Assembly: GCA_036498565.1 (NCBI GenBank)
Contig: DASYFG010000002.1
Coordinates: 62,001-126,000 of the forward strand
Length of the DNA: 64,000 nucleotides
Direction: 5' to 3'
Source: DASYFG01 sp036498565
Lineage (GTDB): Bacteria > Bacillota > Bacilli > Lactobacillales > Lactobacillaceae
Under the pieces are notes generated by a model that was not told the origin of the DNA, made no database searches, and saw only the letters and a list, made by a program, of their open reading frames with translations. The position numbers were made by a program, and so were the translations under genes. This document shows, one piece after another, positions 24,640 to 33,886 of the stretch. Positions within the stretch are counted from its first letter, which is position 1, and every line of letters starts with the position of its first letter.

Positions 24640-26646
24640 ATGCGCGAAAAATCCGTGACACACCACGATTTTGATGTGGTTTCACAATATGAACCGACCG
24701 GGGATCAGCCGGCGGCGATTGACAAATTAGTGACTGGTTTGACTAACGGTTTGAAGGAACAAGTTTTGTTGGGGGCGACAGGAACGGGAAAGACGTTTAC
24801 GATTTCCAACGTGATTGCGCAGGCCGGCAAACCAACTTTGGTGTTGAGTCATAACAAGACGCTGGCCGGGCAATTATATACTGAATTCAAAGAATTTTTC
24901 CCGAACAACGCGGTGGAATATTTCGTCAGTTATTATGATTATTATCAGCCGGAAGCCTACGTGCCAAGCTCTGACACCTATATTGAAAAAGACAGTTCGG
25001 TCAATGATGAAATTGACAAATTACGTAACTCAGCGACAGCGTCGCTTTTTGAGCGTGATGATGTGATTGTGGTGGCGTCGGTGAGTTCGATTTTTGGATT
25101 GGGTGATCCGCATCAATACCAGCAACACGTGATTAATTTGCGCGTGGGCAACGAATATGGCCGCAACGAGCTGATGCGGGATTTGATTGACATTCAATTC
25201 ACGCGCAACGACATTGATTTTCATCGAGGGACTTTTCGGGTGCGCGGTGATGTGGTTGAAATTTTCCCGGCATCTTCTGATGAAAACGCGATGCGCGTGG
25301 AATTTTTTGGGGACGAAATCGACCGGATTCGCCAGATGAATGCGTTGACGGGCGAAGTTGTTCGCGAGATGGATTTTGTTTCTATCTATCCCGCCAAACA
25401 TTTTATGACCGATGATGACACGTTGGAACGGGCTTTGAACGGCATTCGCGCGGAAATGGAAGTGCAAGTTAAGCAATTTGAGGCAGAAGGCAAATTGATT
25501 GAAGCGCAGCGCATTCGGCAACGGACTGAATATGATTTGGCGATGCTAGAAGAAATGGGCTACACCAACGGCATTGAAAACTATTCACGTTGGATGGACG
25601 GGCGCAGTGCCGGCGAACCGCCGTTTACGCTGTTGGATTTTTTCCCCGAGGATTTTTTGATTGTTGTTGATGAAAGTCACGTGACGATGCCGCAAGTGCG
25701 CGGGATGTATAACGGCGATAAGGCGCGCAAACAGACTTTGGTAGATTATGGTTTTCGTTTGCCGAGTGCGTTGGACAACCGGCCGTTGCGTTTGGAAGAA
25801 TTTGAACAGCATGTCAACCAAATTATTTACATGTCGGCCACGCCAGGTGTTTATGAAGAAGAACGCGTGCCAAAGCGCGATGTTGCACAACAAATTATTC
25901 GACCAACGGGTTTGCTAGATCCTGAAGTGGAAGTGCGGCCGGTGATGGGCCAAATTGATGATTTGTTAGGCGAAATCAATGCGCGTGCCGAACGCAACGA
26001 ACGTGTTTTTGTGACGACTTTGACGAAGAAAATGGCGGAAGATTTGAGCGATTATCTCAAAGAAAACGGCGTGAAGGTCAAATATTTGCACAGTGACATT
26101 AAAACGTTGGAACGCACGGAAATCATTCGTGATTTGCGACTGGGCAAGTTTGATGTGCTGGTCGGCATTAATTTGCTGCGAGAAGGAATTGACGTGCCGG
26201 AAGTGAGTTTGGTCGCGATTTTGGACGCCGACAAAGAAGGATTCTTGCGTAATGAACGATCGCTGATCCAAACGATTGGGCGCGCGGCACGAAACAGCAA
26301 CGGGCGCGTGATTTTGTATGCGGATAAAGTGACGGATTCAATGCAACGTGCCATGGATGAAACCGCGCGTCGTCGCGAGATTCAAATGGCGTACAACGCG
26401 GAACACGGCATTACGCCGCAGACGATTATCAAAGCCATTCGTGATAATATTTCTACGGGTCGTGATGTTGAAAGTGCACCGATTGTCGATTTGACGCAAG
26501 TCGCATTTGCTGATTTGCCAAATGATGAACAACAAGCCATGCTCGCAAACATTGAAGAGCAGATGAAAGCCGCAGCGAAGGCGTTGGACTTTGAAGAAGC
26601 GGCGGCGTTGCGTGACACGTTGATGGATTTGAAGTCCAAAATTTGA
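24640..26646 (+). CDS. uvrB: Excinuclease ABC subunit B
   Basis: 668 aa helicase-like DNA damage protein. The Walker A GATGTGKT is at residues 45-52, the beta-hairpin region YYDYYQPEAYVP near 100, DESH box, and the C-terminal UVR motif (LDFEEAAALRDTL) that binds UvrC. The start at 24640 has GAGGGA; a longer reading through the promoter is rejected. It is followed by uvrA 38 bp later. The SOS box indicates DNA-damage induction. Confidence 0.96.
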   Translation: MREKSVTHHDFDVVSQYEPTGDQPAAIDKLVTGLTNGLKEQVLLGATGTGKTFTISNVIAQAGKPTLVLSHNKTLAGQLYTEFKEFFPNNAVEYFVSYYDYYQPEAYVPSSDTYIEKDSSVNDEIDKLRNSATASLFERDDVIVVASVSSIFGLGDPHQYQQHVINLRVGNEYGRNELMRDLIDIQFTRNDIDFHRGTFRVRGDVVEIFPASSDENAMRVEFFGDEIDRIRQMNALTGEVVREMDFVSIYPAKHFMTDDDTLERALNGIRAEMEVQVKQFEAEGKLIEAQRIRQRTEYDLAMLEEMGYTNGIENYSRWMDGRSAGEPPFTLLDFFPEDFLIVVDESHVTMPQVRGMYNGDKARKQTLVDYGFRLPSALDNRPLRLEEFEQHVNQIIYMSATPGVYEEERVPKRDVAQQIIRPTGLLDPEVEVRPVMGQIDDLLGEINARAERNERVFVTTLTKKMAEDLSDYLKENGVKVKYLHSDIKTLERTEIIRDLRLGKFDVLVGINLLREGIDVPEVSLVAILDADKEGFLRNERSLIQTIGRAARNSNGRVILYADKVTDSMQRAMDETARRREIQMAYNAEHGITPQTIIKAIRDNISTGRDVESAPIVDLTQVAFADLPNDEQQAMLANIEEQMKAAAKALDFEEAAALRDTLMDLKSKI

Positions 26647-26684
26647 CACGCACGTTATAATTAAAATAAAAACTGGAGGCCACG

Positions 26685-29555
26685 ATGGCTAGCACAGAAA
26701 TCAAAATTCGGGGCGCACGGGCGCACAATTTGAAAAATATTGACGTCGATATTCCAAAAGACAGCTTGACGGTCGTGACTGGTTTATCCGGTTCCGGCAA
26801 ATCATCGTTGGCGTTCGACACGTTGTACGCCGAAGGGCAACGGCGCTATGTCGAAAGTTTGAGCAGTTACGCGCGCCAATTTTTGGGGCAAATGGACAAG
26901 CCAGATGTTGATTCGATTGATGGTTTGTCACCAGCGATTTCGATTGACCAAAAAACGACCAGCAATAACCCGCGTTCAACGGTGGGAACGGTCACAGAAA
27001 TTAACGACTACTACCGGTTGCTTTTTGCGCGCGTGGGTAAGCCTGACGCGCCAAAAGACGGCACGATTATTTTGCAAACCATCGATCAAATGGTGGAGCA
27101 CGTGTTGCATACGCTCCCAGACGGGACGCGGTTGCAAGTGTTTGCACCAATTATTCAAAAACAACGCGGCTCACACGCCAATGCGTTTGCGCAAATGAAA
27201 AAGCAAGGGTACGTGCGTGCGCGTGTTGATGGCGAAATTATTGAGCTGGACGGTGAAACACCGGATTTGGTCAAAACAAAAAATCATGACATTGACGTGA
27301 TGATTGACCGGATTGTCTTGCGCGATGACGTGCGATCGCGCTTGTTTGATTCGCTGGAAGCTGCGACGCGTTTGGCAGATGGTCAAGTGATTGTGGAACC
27401 GGTTGGGCGCGGTGATGACGACGTACCGGCGCCTTTGAAGTTTTCGGATCATTATGTTGGTGCGTTGCGCAATTTCCGGGTTGGTCGGTTGGAACCACGT
27501 TTGTTCAGTTTTAATGCGCCGCTTGGGGCGTGTGAATTCTGTCAAGGTTTGGGCGTGACGCGGGAAGTCGATGAAGATTTGGTGGTGCCAGATGATAATT
27601 TGACGTTGCGCCAAGGCGTGATTGCACCTTGGAATCCGATTTCATCGAACTACTATCCTGAAATGTTGGCACAGTTTGCCGAACAATTCGAGATTGATTT
27701 GGACACGCCATTTAATGAATTGACGCAGGCGCAGCGGGATTTGATTTTGCGCGGATCAGGTGAGCGGACATTCCATTTTCATTATGTGAATGATTTTGGT
27801 GGTGTGCGTGATGTTGATGTGCCGTTTGAAGGGGTTTTGCGTAATATCGAACGTCGTTTTAACGAGACGAATTCTGACTTTACCCGTGATCAAATGGCGC
27901 AGTACATGACGGAATTAACGTGTCAAGCGTGTGGCGGTTACCGTTTGAATCCAGCGGCTTTGTCAGTTAAAGTCAATGGCAAACACATTGGTGAAGTGGC
28001 CGAATTGGCTGTGAGTGACGAATTGGCATTCTTTGAAGCGGTGGCTTTGGGCCAACAAGATGCGGAAATTGCGGCACCGATTTTGAAGGAAATCAAAGAC
28101 CGGCTGGGCTTTTTGGAATCGGTTGGTTTGAGTTATTTGACGTTGAGTCGCGCCGCGCGGACGTTATCCGGTGGTGAAAGCCAGCGGATTCGTTTGGCAA
28201 CGCAAATTGGTTCGAACTTGTCGGGCGTTTTGTATGTGTTAGACGAACCGTCAATTGGTTTGCATCAACGCGACAACGACATGCTGTTAGCCGCGATGCG
28301 ACGCATGCGGGATTTGGGGAACACGTTAGTCGTCGTGGAACACGATGAAGATACGATGAACGCGGCGGATTATTTGATTGACGTTGGACCAGGTGCTGGT
28401 ATGCGCGGTGGGCAAATCATCGCGGTCGGCACGCCAAAAGAAGTCGAAGACAATCCAGAATCGTTGACGGGACAGTATTTGTCCGGGAAAAAATTCATTC
28501 CAGTGCCAACTTCACGGCGAGACGGCAATGGAGAATTTATCAAACTGACCGGCGCTGCGGAAAATAACTTGAAAAATGTGAATGTGCAGTTCCCATTGGC
28601 CAAATTCACCGCGGTAACAGGTGTTTCGGGCTCTGGTAAATCAACGCTGGTCAATAGCGTTTTGAAGCGTGCTTTGAAACAAAAACTTAACGGCAACTCG
28701 GAAAAACCCGGTAAATACAAGTCGATTGATGGTTTGGACAATATTGAAAAAATCGTTGACATCGACCAAAGCCCAATTGGGCGCACACCGCGCTCGAATC
28801 CGGCGACGTATACCGGTGTGTTTGATGACATTCGTGATTTGTTTGCGCAAACAAATGAAGCCAAAATGCGCGGTTATAGCAAAGGCCGCTTCTCGTTTAA
28901 CGTCAAAGGCGGGCGCTGTGAAAACTGTCGCGGGGACGGGATTATCAAAATCGAGATGAACTTTTTGCCCGATGTGTACGTCGCCTGTGAAGTCTGTGAA
29001 GGCAAGCGCTACAACTCTGAAACGTTGGAAGTGACGTACAAAGGCAAGTCAATTGCCGACATTTTGGACATGACAGTTGATCAAGCCTTGGAATTCTTCG
29101 CACCAATTCCAAAGATTGCACGCAAGTTGCAAACGATTGTGGATGTTGGTTTGGGTTATGTGCAACTCGGCCAAAGTGCGACCACTTTGTCTGGTGGTGA
29201 GGCGCAACGTATGAAGTTGGCGTCGGAATTGCACAAGAAGGCGAATGGCAAGAACTTCTACATTTTGGACGAACCGACAACGGGTTTGCACGTGGATGAC
29301 ATTGCGCGGTTGCTTGAAGTGTTGCAACGTTTGGTGGATCAAGGCAACACGGTTTTGGTGATCGAACATAATTTGGACGTGATCAAAACAGCAGACTGGA
29401 TCATCGACATGGGACCAGAAGGTGGTGCCGGCGGTGGTACAGTTTTGGTAGAAGGTACGCCGGAAAAAGTGATCAAGAGCAAAAAAAGCTACACAGGAAA
29501 GTATTTGAAACAAGTCATTGAACGTGATTTGGCGCGGATGAAAGCCCATGCGTGA
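26685..29555 (+). CDS. uvrA: Excinuclease ABC subunit A
   Basis: 956 aa damage-recognition ATPase with two ABC modules. First Walker A is GLSGSGKSS, with signature LSGGESQRIRLA; second Walker A is GVSGSGKST, with signature LSGGEAQRMKLA. Zinc modules are visible: CEFCQGLG/CQACGGYR and CENCRGDG/CEVCEGKR. It has GGAGG and the usual length. Its 3' end overlaps the TetR gene by 8 bp. Confidence 0.97.
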   Translation: MASTEIKIRGARAHNLKNIDVDIPKDSLTVVTGLSGSGKSSLAFDTLYAEGQRRYVESLSSYARQFLGQMDKPDVDSIDGLSPAISIDQKTTSNNPRSTVGTVTEINDYYRLLFARVGKPDAPKDGTIILQTIDQMVEHVLHTLPDGTRLQVFAPIIQKQRGSHANAFAQMKKQGYVRARVDGEIIELDGETPDLVKTKNHDIDVMIDRIVLRDDVRSRLFDSLEAATRLADGQVIVEPVGRGDDDVPAPLKFSDHYVGALRNFRVGRLEPRLFSFNAPLGACEFCQGLGVTREVDEDLVVPDDNLTLRQGVIAPWNPISSNYYPEMLAQFAEQFEIDLDTPFNELTQAQRDLILRGSGERTFHFHYVNDFGGVRDVDVPFEGVLRNIERRFNETNSDFTRDQMAQYMTELTCQACGGYRLNPAALSVKVNGKHIGEVAELAVSDELAFFEAVALGQQDAEIAAPILKEIKDRLGFLESVGLSYLTLSRAARTLSGGESQRIRLATQIGSNLSGVLYVLDEPSIGLHQRDNDMLLAAMRRMRDLGNTLVVVEHDEDTMNAADYLIDVGPGAGMRGGQIIAVGTPKEVEDNPESLTGQYLSGKKFIPVPTSRRDGNGEFIKLTGAAENNLKNVNVQFPLAKFTAVTGVSGSGKSTLVNSVLKRALKQKLNGNSEKPGKYKSIDGLDNIEKIVDIDQSPIGRTPRSNPATYTGVFDDIRDLFAQTNEAKMRGYSKGRFSFNVKGGRCENCRGDGIIKIEMNFLPDVYVACEVCEGKRYNSETLEVTYKGKSIADILDMTVDQALEFFAPIPKIARKLQTIVDVGLGYVQLGQSATTLSGGEAQRMKLASELHKKANGKNFYILDEPTTGLHVDDIARLLEVLQRLVDQGNTVLVIEHNLDVIKTADWIIDMGPEGGAGGGTVLVEGTPEKVIKSKKSYTGKYLKQVIERDLARMKAHA

Positions 29556-30108
29556 GTTGAATTTACAAGATAGACGTGTGATGAAAACAAAAAAAGCCTT
29601 GCAAGAGGCTTTTTTCGCATTGATCAAAGAAAATAGCATCAGCAAAATCACCGTGAAAGCTTTGGTGGAACGTGCGGATGTGAATCGCTCAACTTTTTAT
29701 GACTATTATCCTGATTTTGAAACGTTCATTGACGAGCTTGAAAATGAAATTTGGAATGATATTCATATTGGTTTACGGATTGATATTGCGGCGCGCCAAT
29801 TGGAATTAGCGCGCATTTATGACATGCGTGAGGCATTCAAACTATTGGTCGGGGCACACGGTGACGTGTTATTTATGGTCAAATTACGCCAACTGATTCA
29901 AGAAAATTGGCGTGAAATGGCCATTTTGTCAAAGTTAACCATCCCTGAAAAATACGCCGTTGCGGCCATTGCTGGCCTATTTACGGAAGTTTTGGGCACT
30001 TGGATACGCGATGATTTTCAAGAGTCGCCTGATGAAATGGGCAAAATTTTAGCAATTCTGGTTGAGGGATTGCCGGAACGGTTATTTCATTTGAAAACCG
30101 ACATCTAG
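29548..30108 (+). CDS. TetR-family transcriptional regulator
   Basis: 186 aa. The N-terminal helix-turn-helix is KITVKALVERADVNRSTFYDYY (residues ~33-54), followed by a divergent helical ligand domain with TetR_C-like features (FLAI-type DhaS/YxaF group not certain). It overlaps uvrA and lacks a strong Shine-Dalgarno, so it is likely read with uvrA. Target unknown. Confidence 0.85.
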   Translation: MRELNLQDRRVMKTKKALQEAFFALIKENSISKITVKALVERADVNRSTFYDYYPDFETFIDELENEIWNDIHIGLRIDIAARQLELARIYDMREAFKLLVGAHGDVLFMVKLRQLIQENWREMAILSKLTIPEKYAVAAIAGLFTEVLGTWIRDDFQESPDEMGKILAILVEGLPERLFHLKTDI

Positions 30109-30131
30109 AACTTAATTGTCGGTTTTCCGAC
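30093..30131 (+). terminator. Probable terminator after the TetR gene
   Basis: GAAAACCGACA/TGTCGGTTTTC stem; the 3' arm supplies the T run. Confidence 0.6.
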
Positions 30132-30208
30132 AAGATGAGCGCGTTTGTGTTGGTTTTCTCCTGCTTTCATTCGTATGATAAAGATATCTAAAGAAAGTAG
30201 GTGCGATG

Positions 30209-30604
30209 ATGCAACTTGTAGCAACGAGAATTATTACGGATGACGTCGATCAATTATTGGCTTTTTATGAACAAGTGACCGGCCTAAAAGCGGTTCGCTT
30301 GCACCCGTTGTTTGGTGAAATCCAAACTGGACACGGTCATTTAGCCATTGCTAGTTCACAAACGGTGCCTTTGCTGGGCAAAAATGCCGCCGAAGCGCGC
30401 GCTAATCGTTCAGTGATGTTGGATTTTATGGTGAATGATGTTGATGCAACTTATGAACGTTTGCAGGCGCTGGACATCACATTTGTAAACGAACCAACGA
30501 ATATGCCGTGGGGCAATCGCTCTTTATTGTTCCGTGATTTGGATGGTAATTTGGTTAATTTCTTTACACCATTGGATGCAGCGGCCAAAGAACGCTTTAA
30601 CTAA
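30209..30604 (+). CDS. VOC-family (glyoxalase/bleomycin-resistance-like) protein
   Basis: 131 aa protein with paired beta-alpha-beta-beta-beta modules. TRIITDDVDQLLAFYEQVTGL starts the first and FRDLDGNLVNFF ends the second, typical of the VOC superfamily. Metal ligands and substrate cannot be assigned. Two adjacent ATGs exist; the second (30209) is better spaced from AGTAGG. Confidence 0.82.
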   Translation: MQLVATRIITDDVDQLLAFYEQVTGLKAVRLHPLFGEIQTGHGHLAIASSQTVPLLGKNAAEARANRSVMLDFMVNDVDATYERLQALDITFVNEPTNMPWGNRSLLFRDLDGNLVNFFTPLDAAAKERFN

Positions 30605-30675
30605 GAAACGTCTGACAACCTTTTAAAATATCAAAGTGATATAATCATGATATAAATAACTGGGAGGTTATGCGA

Positions 30676-30864
30676 ATGGATGTATTGTTTGGTATTGGAT
30701 TAATTGTTTTAGCGGTGGTGGAATTTGTGATTTCATTGTATGGATTACGCGTTTATGGGCGTACGGTTACAACACAGACCTCGCCGTTGACGGTTTTTGG
30801 TTATTGGTATGGCCTGTTTTTCGCAGTCGTTTTATTGTTGGTTGGCTTGAATGTAGTATTCTAA
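30676..30864 (+). CDS. Small two-helix membrane protein
   Basis: 62 aa: MDVLFGIGLIVLAVVEFVIS begins helix 1, and a second hydrophobic helix is at the C-terminus. GGGAGG lies eight bases before the ATG at 30676; an ATG two codons earlier is too close. No known family. It is followed immediately by a strong bidirectional terminator. Confidence 0.7.
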   Translation: MDVLFGIGLIVLAVVEFVISLYGLRVYGRTVTTQTSPLTVFGYWYGLFFAVVLLLVGLNVVF

Positions 30865-30897
30865 AAAAGCGATTCGTTTTAACGAATCGCTTTTTTG
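30863..30897. terminator. Bidirectional terminator between two convergent small genes
   Basis: AAAAAGCGATTCGTT/AACGAATCGCTTTTT, a 15-bp perfect stem with A and T runs. It contains the last codons of the minus-strand small gene. Confidence 0.92.
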
Positions 30898-31001
30898 TTG
30901 CGGGCCAAATCGTGGAGTGTTTTGAGCGCGCGTTTGCGGGTTTTGATGTTGGGACTTTTGAGTTCGCGTTGCGCTGTGGCGTAGCTTAGTTTGTTGGTCA
31001 T
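30879..31001 (-). CDS. Small basic protein (40 aa), unrecognised
   Basis: A 40-aa reading frame starting MTNKLSYATAQRELKSPN with the core KTRKRALKTLHDLARNKK. It is strongly basic and predicted to be helical. AAGGAAG lies about 10 bases before the ATG, which supports translation. The sequence resembles short basic proteins often annotated in lactobacilli as putative metal-homeostasis proteins; this is from memory and unverified. The final five codons and the stop are built from the terminator stem. An RNA-binding role is equally possible. Confidence 0.6.
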   Translation of the reverse strand: MTNKLSYATAQRELKSPNIKTRKRALKTLHDLARNKKAIR

Positions 31002-31106
31002 GATCAATACTTCCTTACTTCCTTTTGCTTACTAAAAATAAGTATAAAACAATCCGTGAAAAATGCAAGCAATATGCTGCAGTGGTATAATAGAGAAATC
31101 GACGAA

Positions 31107-31136
31107 GAGAGGAATGTGCCTGTGGGCACAGCATTC
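31107..31136 (+). promoter_or_regulatory. Shine-Dalgarno and intervening hairpin before yvcK
   Basis: GAGAGG (31107-31112) is followed by the hairpin GAATG-TGCC-TGTG-GGCA-CAG-CATTC (31112-31136), and the ATG begins two bases later. The linear gap from Shine-Dalgarno to ATG is 26 bases, too long for normal initiation, but the hairpin removes most of it. Confidence 0.55.
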
Positions 31137-31138
31137 AG

Positions 31139-32101
31139 ATGAAAAAAGTAGTCATGATTGGTGGTGGATCGGGTTTGCCGGTCATTTTAAAACCATTGGT
31201 GCAGCAAGACGTTGATGTGACGGCGATTGTCACAGTGGCGGATGACGGGGGTTCTTCCGGCGTTTTGCGCGATTATATTAACATTGTGCCGCCCGGCGAC
31301 ATTCGTAATATTTTGGCCGCGATGGCGCGGATGGACGATGAATTTTTGAAAGTTTTCCAGTATCGCTTTGATACGAAGGATGATTTTTTTGCCGAGCACG
31401 CGGTTGGGAATTTGATTATTGCGGCGATGACGGAGATGCACGGCAATATTTTTGATGCGGTGCAACGTTTGGCAACGTTCTTACATGTTAAAGGTCATGT
31501 CTATCCAGTTGCTAACGAGCCGTTGGTGCTACATGCGCAGTTCAAAGACGGCACGACGCAAGCCGGCGAAGCGGCGATTACGCACGCGCACAAAATCATC
31601 GATCATGTCTGGGTGACCGGCGATGACGAAGAAGCAGTCCCAAAAGCCGCGCCAGAAGTGGTGAAAGCCATTTTGCAGGCCGACATGATTGTCTATGGTC
31701 CGGGGAGCTTGTTTACCAGTATTTTGCCAAACGTGGTGGTGCCCGAAGTGGCCGCGGCGCTCCGGGCCACGCAAGCGCAACAGGTTTACATTGCTAATAT
31801 TATGACGCAAAAAGGGGAAACCGATGCGTACAGCGACGCCCAACATTTGTTGGAATTAAACGCACATATTGGCGCACCGGTTATTGATTTTGTCTTGTCA
31901 AACACGGAAACAGTGCCACAAGATTTCGTGGATTTCCAAAAATGGTCGGAGATTTCTTACCAAGTCAAACGCGATGCCATCGGTGTTGGTCGTCAGGGCG
32001 CCCAAAGTTTGGCGGGCGATTATTTGGCCTTACGCGACGCCGGCGCCTTTCATGATGGCGACAAAATTGTCGCGGAGCTGATGCGAATTTTGGAGGCTTA
32101 A
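31139..32101 (+). CDS. yvcK: YvcK-family (gluconeogenesis factor/CofD-like) protein
   Basis: 320 aa. It starts VVMIGGGSGLPVILKPL, the CofD-like nucleotide-sugar site, and has the TVADDGGSSGVLRDY and VYGPGSLFTSILPN motifs. In Bacillus and Listeria the family binds UDP-GlcNAc-type metabolites and helps balance wall synthesis on gluconeogenic carbon. rapZ, which normally precedes it, is absent. Its TAA abuts the whiA ATG, showing tight coupling. Confidence 0.93.
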   Translation: MKKVVMIGGGSGLPVILKPLVQQDVDVTAIVTVADDGGSSGVLRDYINIVPPGDIRNILAAMARMDDEFLKVFQYRFDTKDDFFAEHAVGNLIIAAMTEMHGNIFDAVQRLATFLHVKGHVYPVANEPLVLHAQFKDGTTQAGEAAITHAHKIIDHVWVTGDDEEAVPKAAPEVVKAILQADMIVYGPGSLFTSILPNVVVPEVAAALRATQAQQVYIANIMTQKGETDAYSDAQHLLELNAHIGAPVIDFVLSNTETVPQDFVDFQKWSEISYQVKRDAIGVGRQGAQSLAGDYLALRDAGAFHDGDKIVAELMRILEA

Positions 32102-33049
32102 ATGTCATTTGCAGCGGAAGTGAAAAAAGAATTAACCGGCTTGATTGTCGGGCGCGAGAATGCGAAATCCGAATTAGCAGCGCTCCTGCGGATGAACGGC
32201 GTGACGAGCTTGGGTGCACAACAACGTTTGTCAGTGCAAACGGAAAATGCGGCCATCGCACGCCGGATTTATACGTTGATTCGGGAAAATTATCCTATCG
32301 ACGTGCAAGTTGCGGTGCACGATCACGGCAGTTTGAACCAAAAGAAGACGTTTGCGGTTGAAGTGCATGATGTGGACGACATTTTGGCGGAACTGGGCGT
32401 GGATGCGTTTGGCTTGCACCCGGCGATTCCGCCGTATTTGCTTAACCAGATTGACAAACGCCGATCGTATTTACGCGGCGCGTTTTTGGCGGCGGGGTCG
32501 GTGAATTCGCCGGAAAAATCGCATTACCATTTGGAAATTTACACGACGCACGAGGAATTTGCCGAGGAATTAGTGGTCTTGATGCAGGAATTTGATTTGC
32601 CGGCGAAAATTGCGGATCGTGGCGCGGGGTACATCGTGTATTTGAAGCGGTCGGACAAAATCGCTGAATTTCTGGCGCGCATTGGTGCGACCAACACGAT
32701 GCTGCATTTTGAAGACGTGCGCATGATGCGCGATATGCGCAATTCGGCCAATCGCGTGAACAATGCGGATTTGGCGAACATGCAAAAAACCGCGGTCGCG
32801 GCAAACGCGCAAGTGGAAATGATCCATGAAATCAGCGAAATGATTGGCGGTTTGCAAAAATTACCGCTTAAATTACGTGAGTTTGCGGAAACACGGTTGG
32901 CACATCAAGACGAAAGTTTGGTGGAATTAGGCGAACTGATGCCGGGCAAACCGATTAGCAAATCCGGCGCCAATCATCGTTTGCGCAAATTAAAAGCGCT
33001 CCATCAGGCTTTAAAAAACGGCGAAAATGTCGACTTAACAAACATTTGA
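32102..33049 (+). CDS. whiA: DNA-binding protein WhiA
   Basis: 315 aa. An N-terminal LAGLIDADG-like fold (residues ~1-215; LRGAFLAAGSVNSPEKSYHLE-type segment near 125) is followed by a C-terminal helix-turn-helix (MPGKPISKSGANHRLRKL). WhiA influences cell division and chromosome segregation in Bacillus. GGAGG lies in the end of yvcK. Its stop codon overlaps the CtsR box of clpP. Confidence 0.93.
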   Translation: MSFAAEVKKELTGLIVGRENAKSELAALLRMNGVTSLGAQQRLSVQTENAAIARRIYTLIRENYPIDVQVAVHDHGSLNQKKTFAVEVHDVDDILAELGVDAFGLHPAIPPYLLNQIDKRRSYLRGAFLAAGSVNSPEKSHYHLEIYTTHEEFAEELVVLMQEFDLPAKIADRGAGYIVYLKRSDKIAEFLARIGATNTMLHFEDVRMMRDMRNSANRVNNADLANMQKTAVAANAQVEMIHEISEMIGGLQKLPLKLREFAETRLAHQDESLVELGELMPGKPISKSGANHRLRKLKALHQALKNGENVDLTNI

Positions 33050-33074
33050 CCAAATTTGACTATTGGCGTAAAAT
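33045..33074 (+). promoter_or_regulatory. CtsR operator and promoter of clpP
   Basis: TTTGACC-AAA-TTTGACT (33045-33061) is, on the other strand, AGTCAAATTTGGTCAAA, the CtsR heptad repeat. It covers the -35 TTGACC (33046-33051); the -10 TAAAAT is at 33069-33074 with a 17-bp spacer. It predicts heat-shock repression by CtsR. Confidence 0.85.
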
Positions 33075-33106
33075 GAAGACAGATATATAAATTGGAGGAC
33101 TGCATT

Positions 33107-33712
33107 ATGTGGCCTGGAGTTATTGAACAAACTGCAAATGGACGTGAACAATACGATTTGCCTTCACGTTTGCTAAAAGATCGCATCGTTTTGGTGCAAG
33201 GGGAAGTCGAAGATCACATGGCAACGTCAATCGTTGCGCAATTGTTGTTTTTGGACGCTCAAGACCCTGACAAAGAAATCAGCATGTACATCAATTCACC
33301 TGGTGGGTCAGTGACAGCTGGTTTGGCAATCGTGGACACGATGAACTTTATCAAAGCCCCAATCACAACGATTGTGATGGGATTGGCCGCTTCAATGGGC
33401 ACAATCATCGCCAGTTCTGGTACGAAGGGGCAACGTTACATGTTGCCTAACGCCGAATACTTGATTCACCAACCAATGGGCGGTGCTGGTGCCGGTACGC
33501 AACAGACGGACATGGCGATCATCGCTGAACAATTGACCAAGACTCGTAACAAATTGAACAAGATTTTGGCAGACAATTCTGGACAAGACCTTGAAACAAT
33601 TGAACGTGACACGGAACGCGATCGTTGGATGAGTGCCGAAGAAACTTTGAATTACGGTTTGATTGACGGTATTTTGACCAAAGCCGGCGACGAACCACAA
33701 AAGAAGTCCTAA
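33107..33712 (+). CDS. clpP: ATP-dependent Clp protease proteolytic subunit
   Basis: 201 aa serine protease. The triad is S96 (GLAASMG), H121 (IHQPMGG) and D172. It forms the tetradecameric chamber with ClpX/ClpC/ClpE. The start at 33107 has GGAGG; an in-frame TTG upstream is less likely. CtsR control fits its heat-shock role. Confidence 0.97.
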   Translation: MWPGVIEQTANGREQYDLPSRLLKDRIVLVQGEVEDHMATSIVAQLLFLDAQDPDKEISMYINSPGGSVTAGLAIVDTMNFIKAPITTIVMGLAASMGTIIASSGTKGQRYMLPNAEYLIHQPMGGAGAGTQQTDMAIIAEQLTKTRNKLNKILADNSGQDLETIERDTERDRWMSAEETLNYGLIDGILTKAGDEPQKKS

Positions 33713-33713
33713 T

Positions 33714-33741
33714 TAAAACCGCCCTTTGGGCGGTTTTTTTG
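33714..33741 (+). terminator. Terminator after clpP
   Basis: AAAACCGCCC-TTTG-GGCGGTTTT with T7. Confidence 0.92.
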
Positions 33742-33751
33742 ATGAATGAAC

Positions 33752-33880
33752 AAAAAAATCCCACGCTTGGGCGAGCGTGGGATGGTTGAATCGACCGTTG
33801 CGGACAATCGATTCGTTATTCGAAGGAGAGTCATCATTGGATGACATTTTAGGAGAGCGTCCAAAGCGTCAGCCTTGGAT
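33752..33880 (-). ncRNA. Candidate csRNA-like small RNA with two anti-Shine-Dalgarno motifs
   Basis: The minus strand has a full small-RNA layout. A promoter (TTTACT/TATATT) lies just upstream. CTCTCCTAAAA (33847-33857) and CTCTCCTT (33823-33830) sit on either side of a hairpin GTCATC/GATGAC. A hairpin GAATCGA/TCGATTC follows. The terminator ATCCCACGCT/AGCGTGGGAT with seven T (33752-33783) ends it. No reading frame is supported. The two motifs match the anti-SD sequences of streptococcal csRNAs in type, not proven homology. With its promoter it explains most of the 33713-34048 gap. Confidence 0.6.
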
Positions 33881-33886
33881 AAATAT

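Noticed and set aside
28370..28864. 164-codon minus-strand frame in uvrA
   Set aside because: Shadow of a GC-rich gene; no ribosome site, and uvrA is clearly intact.
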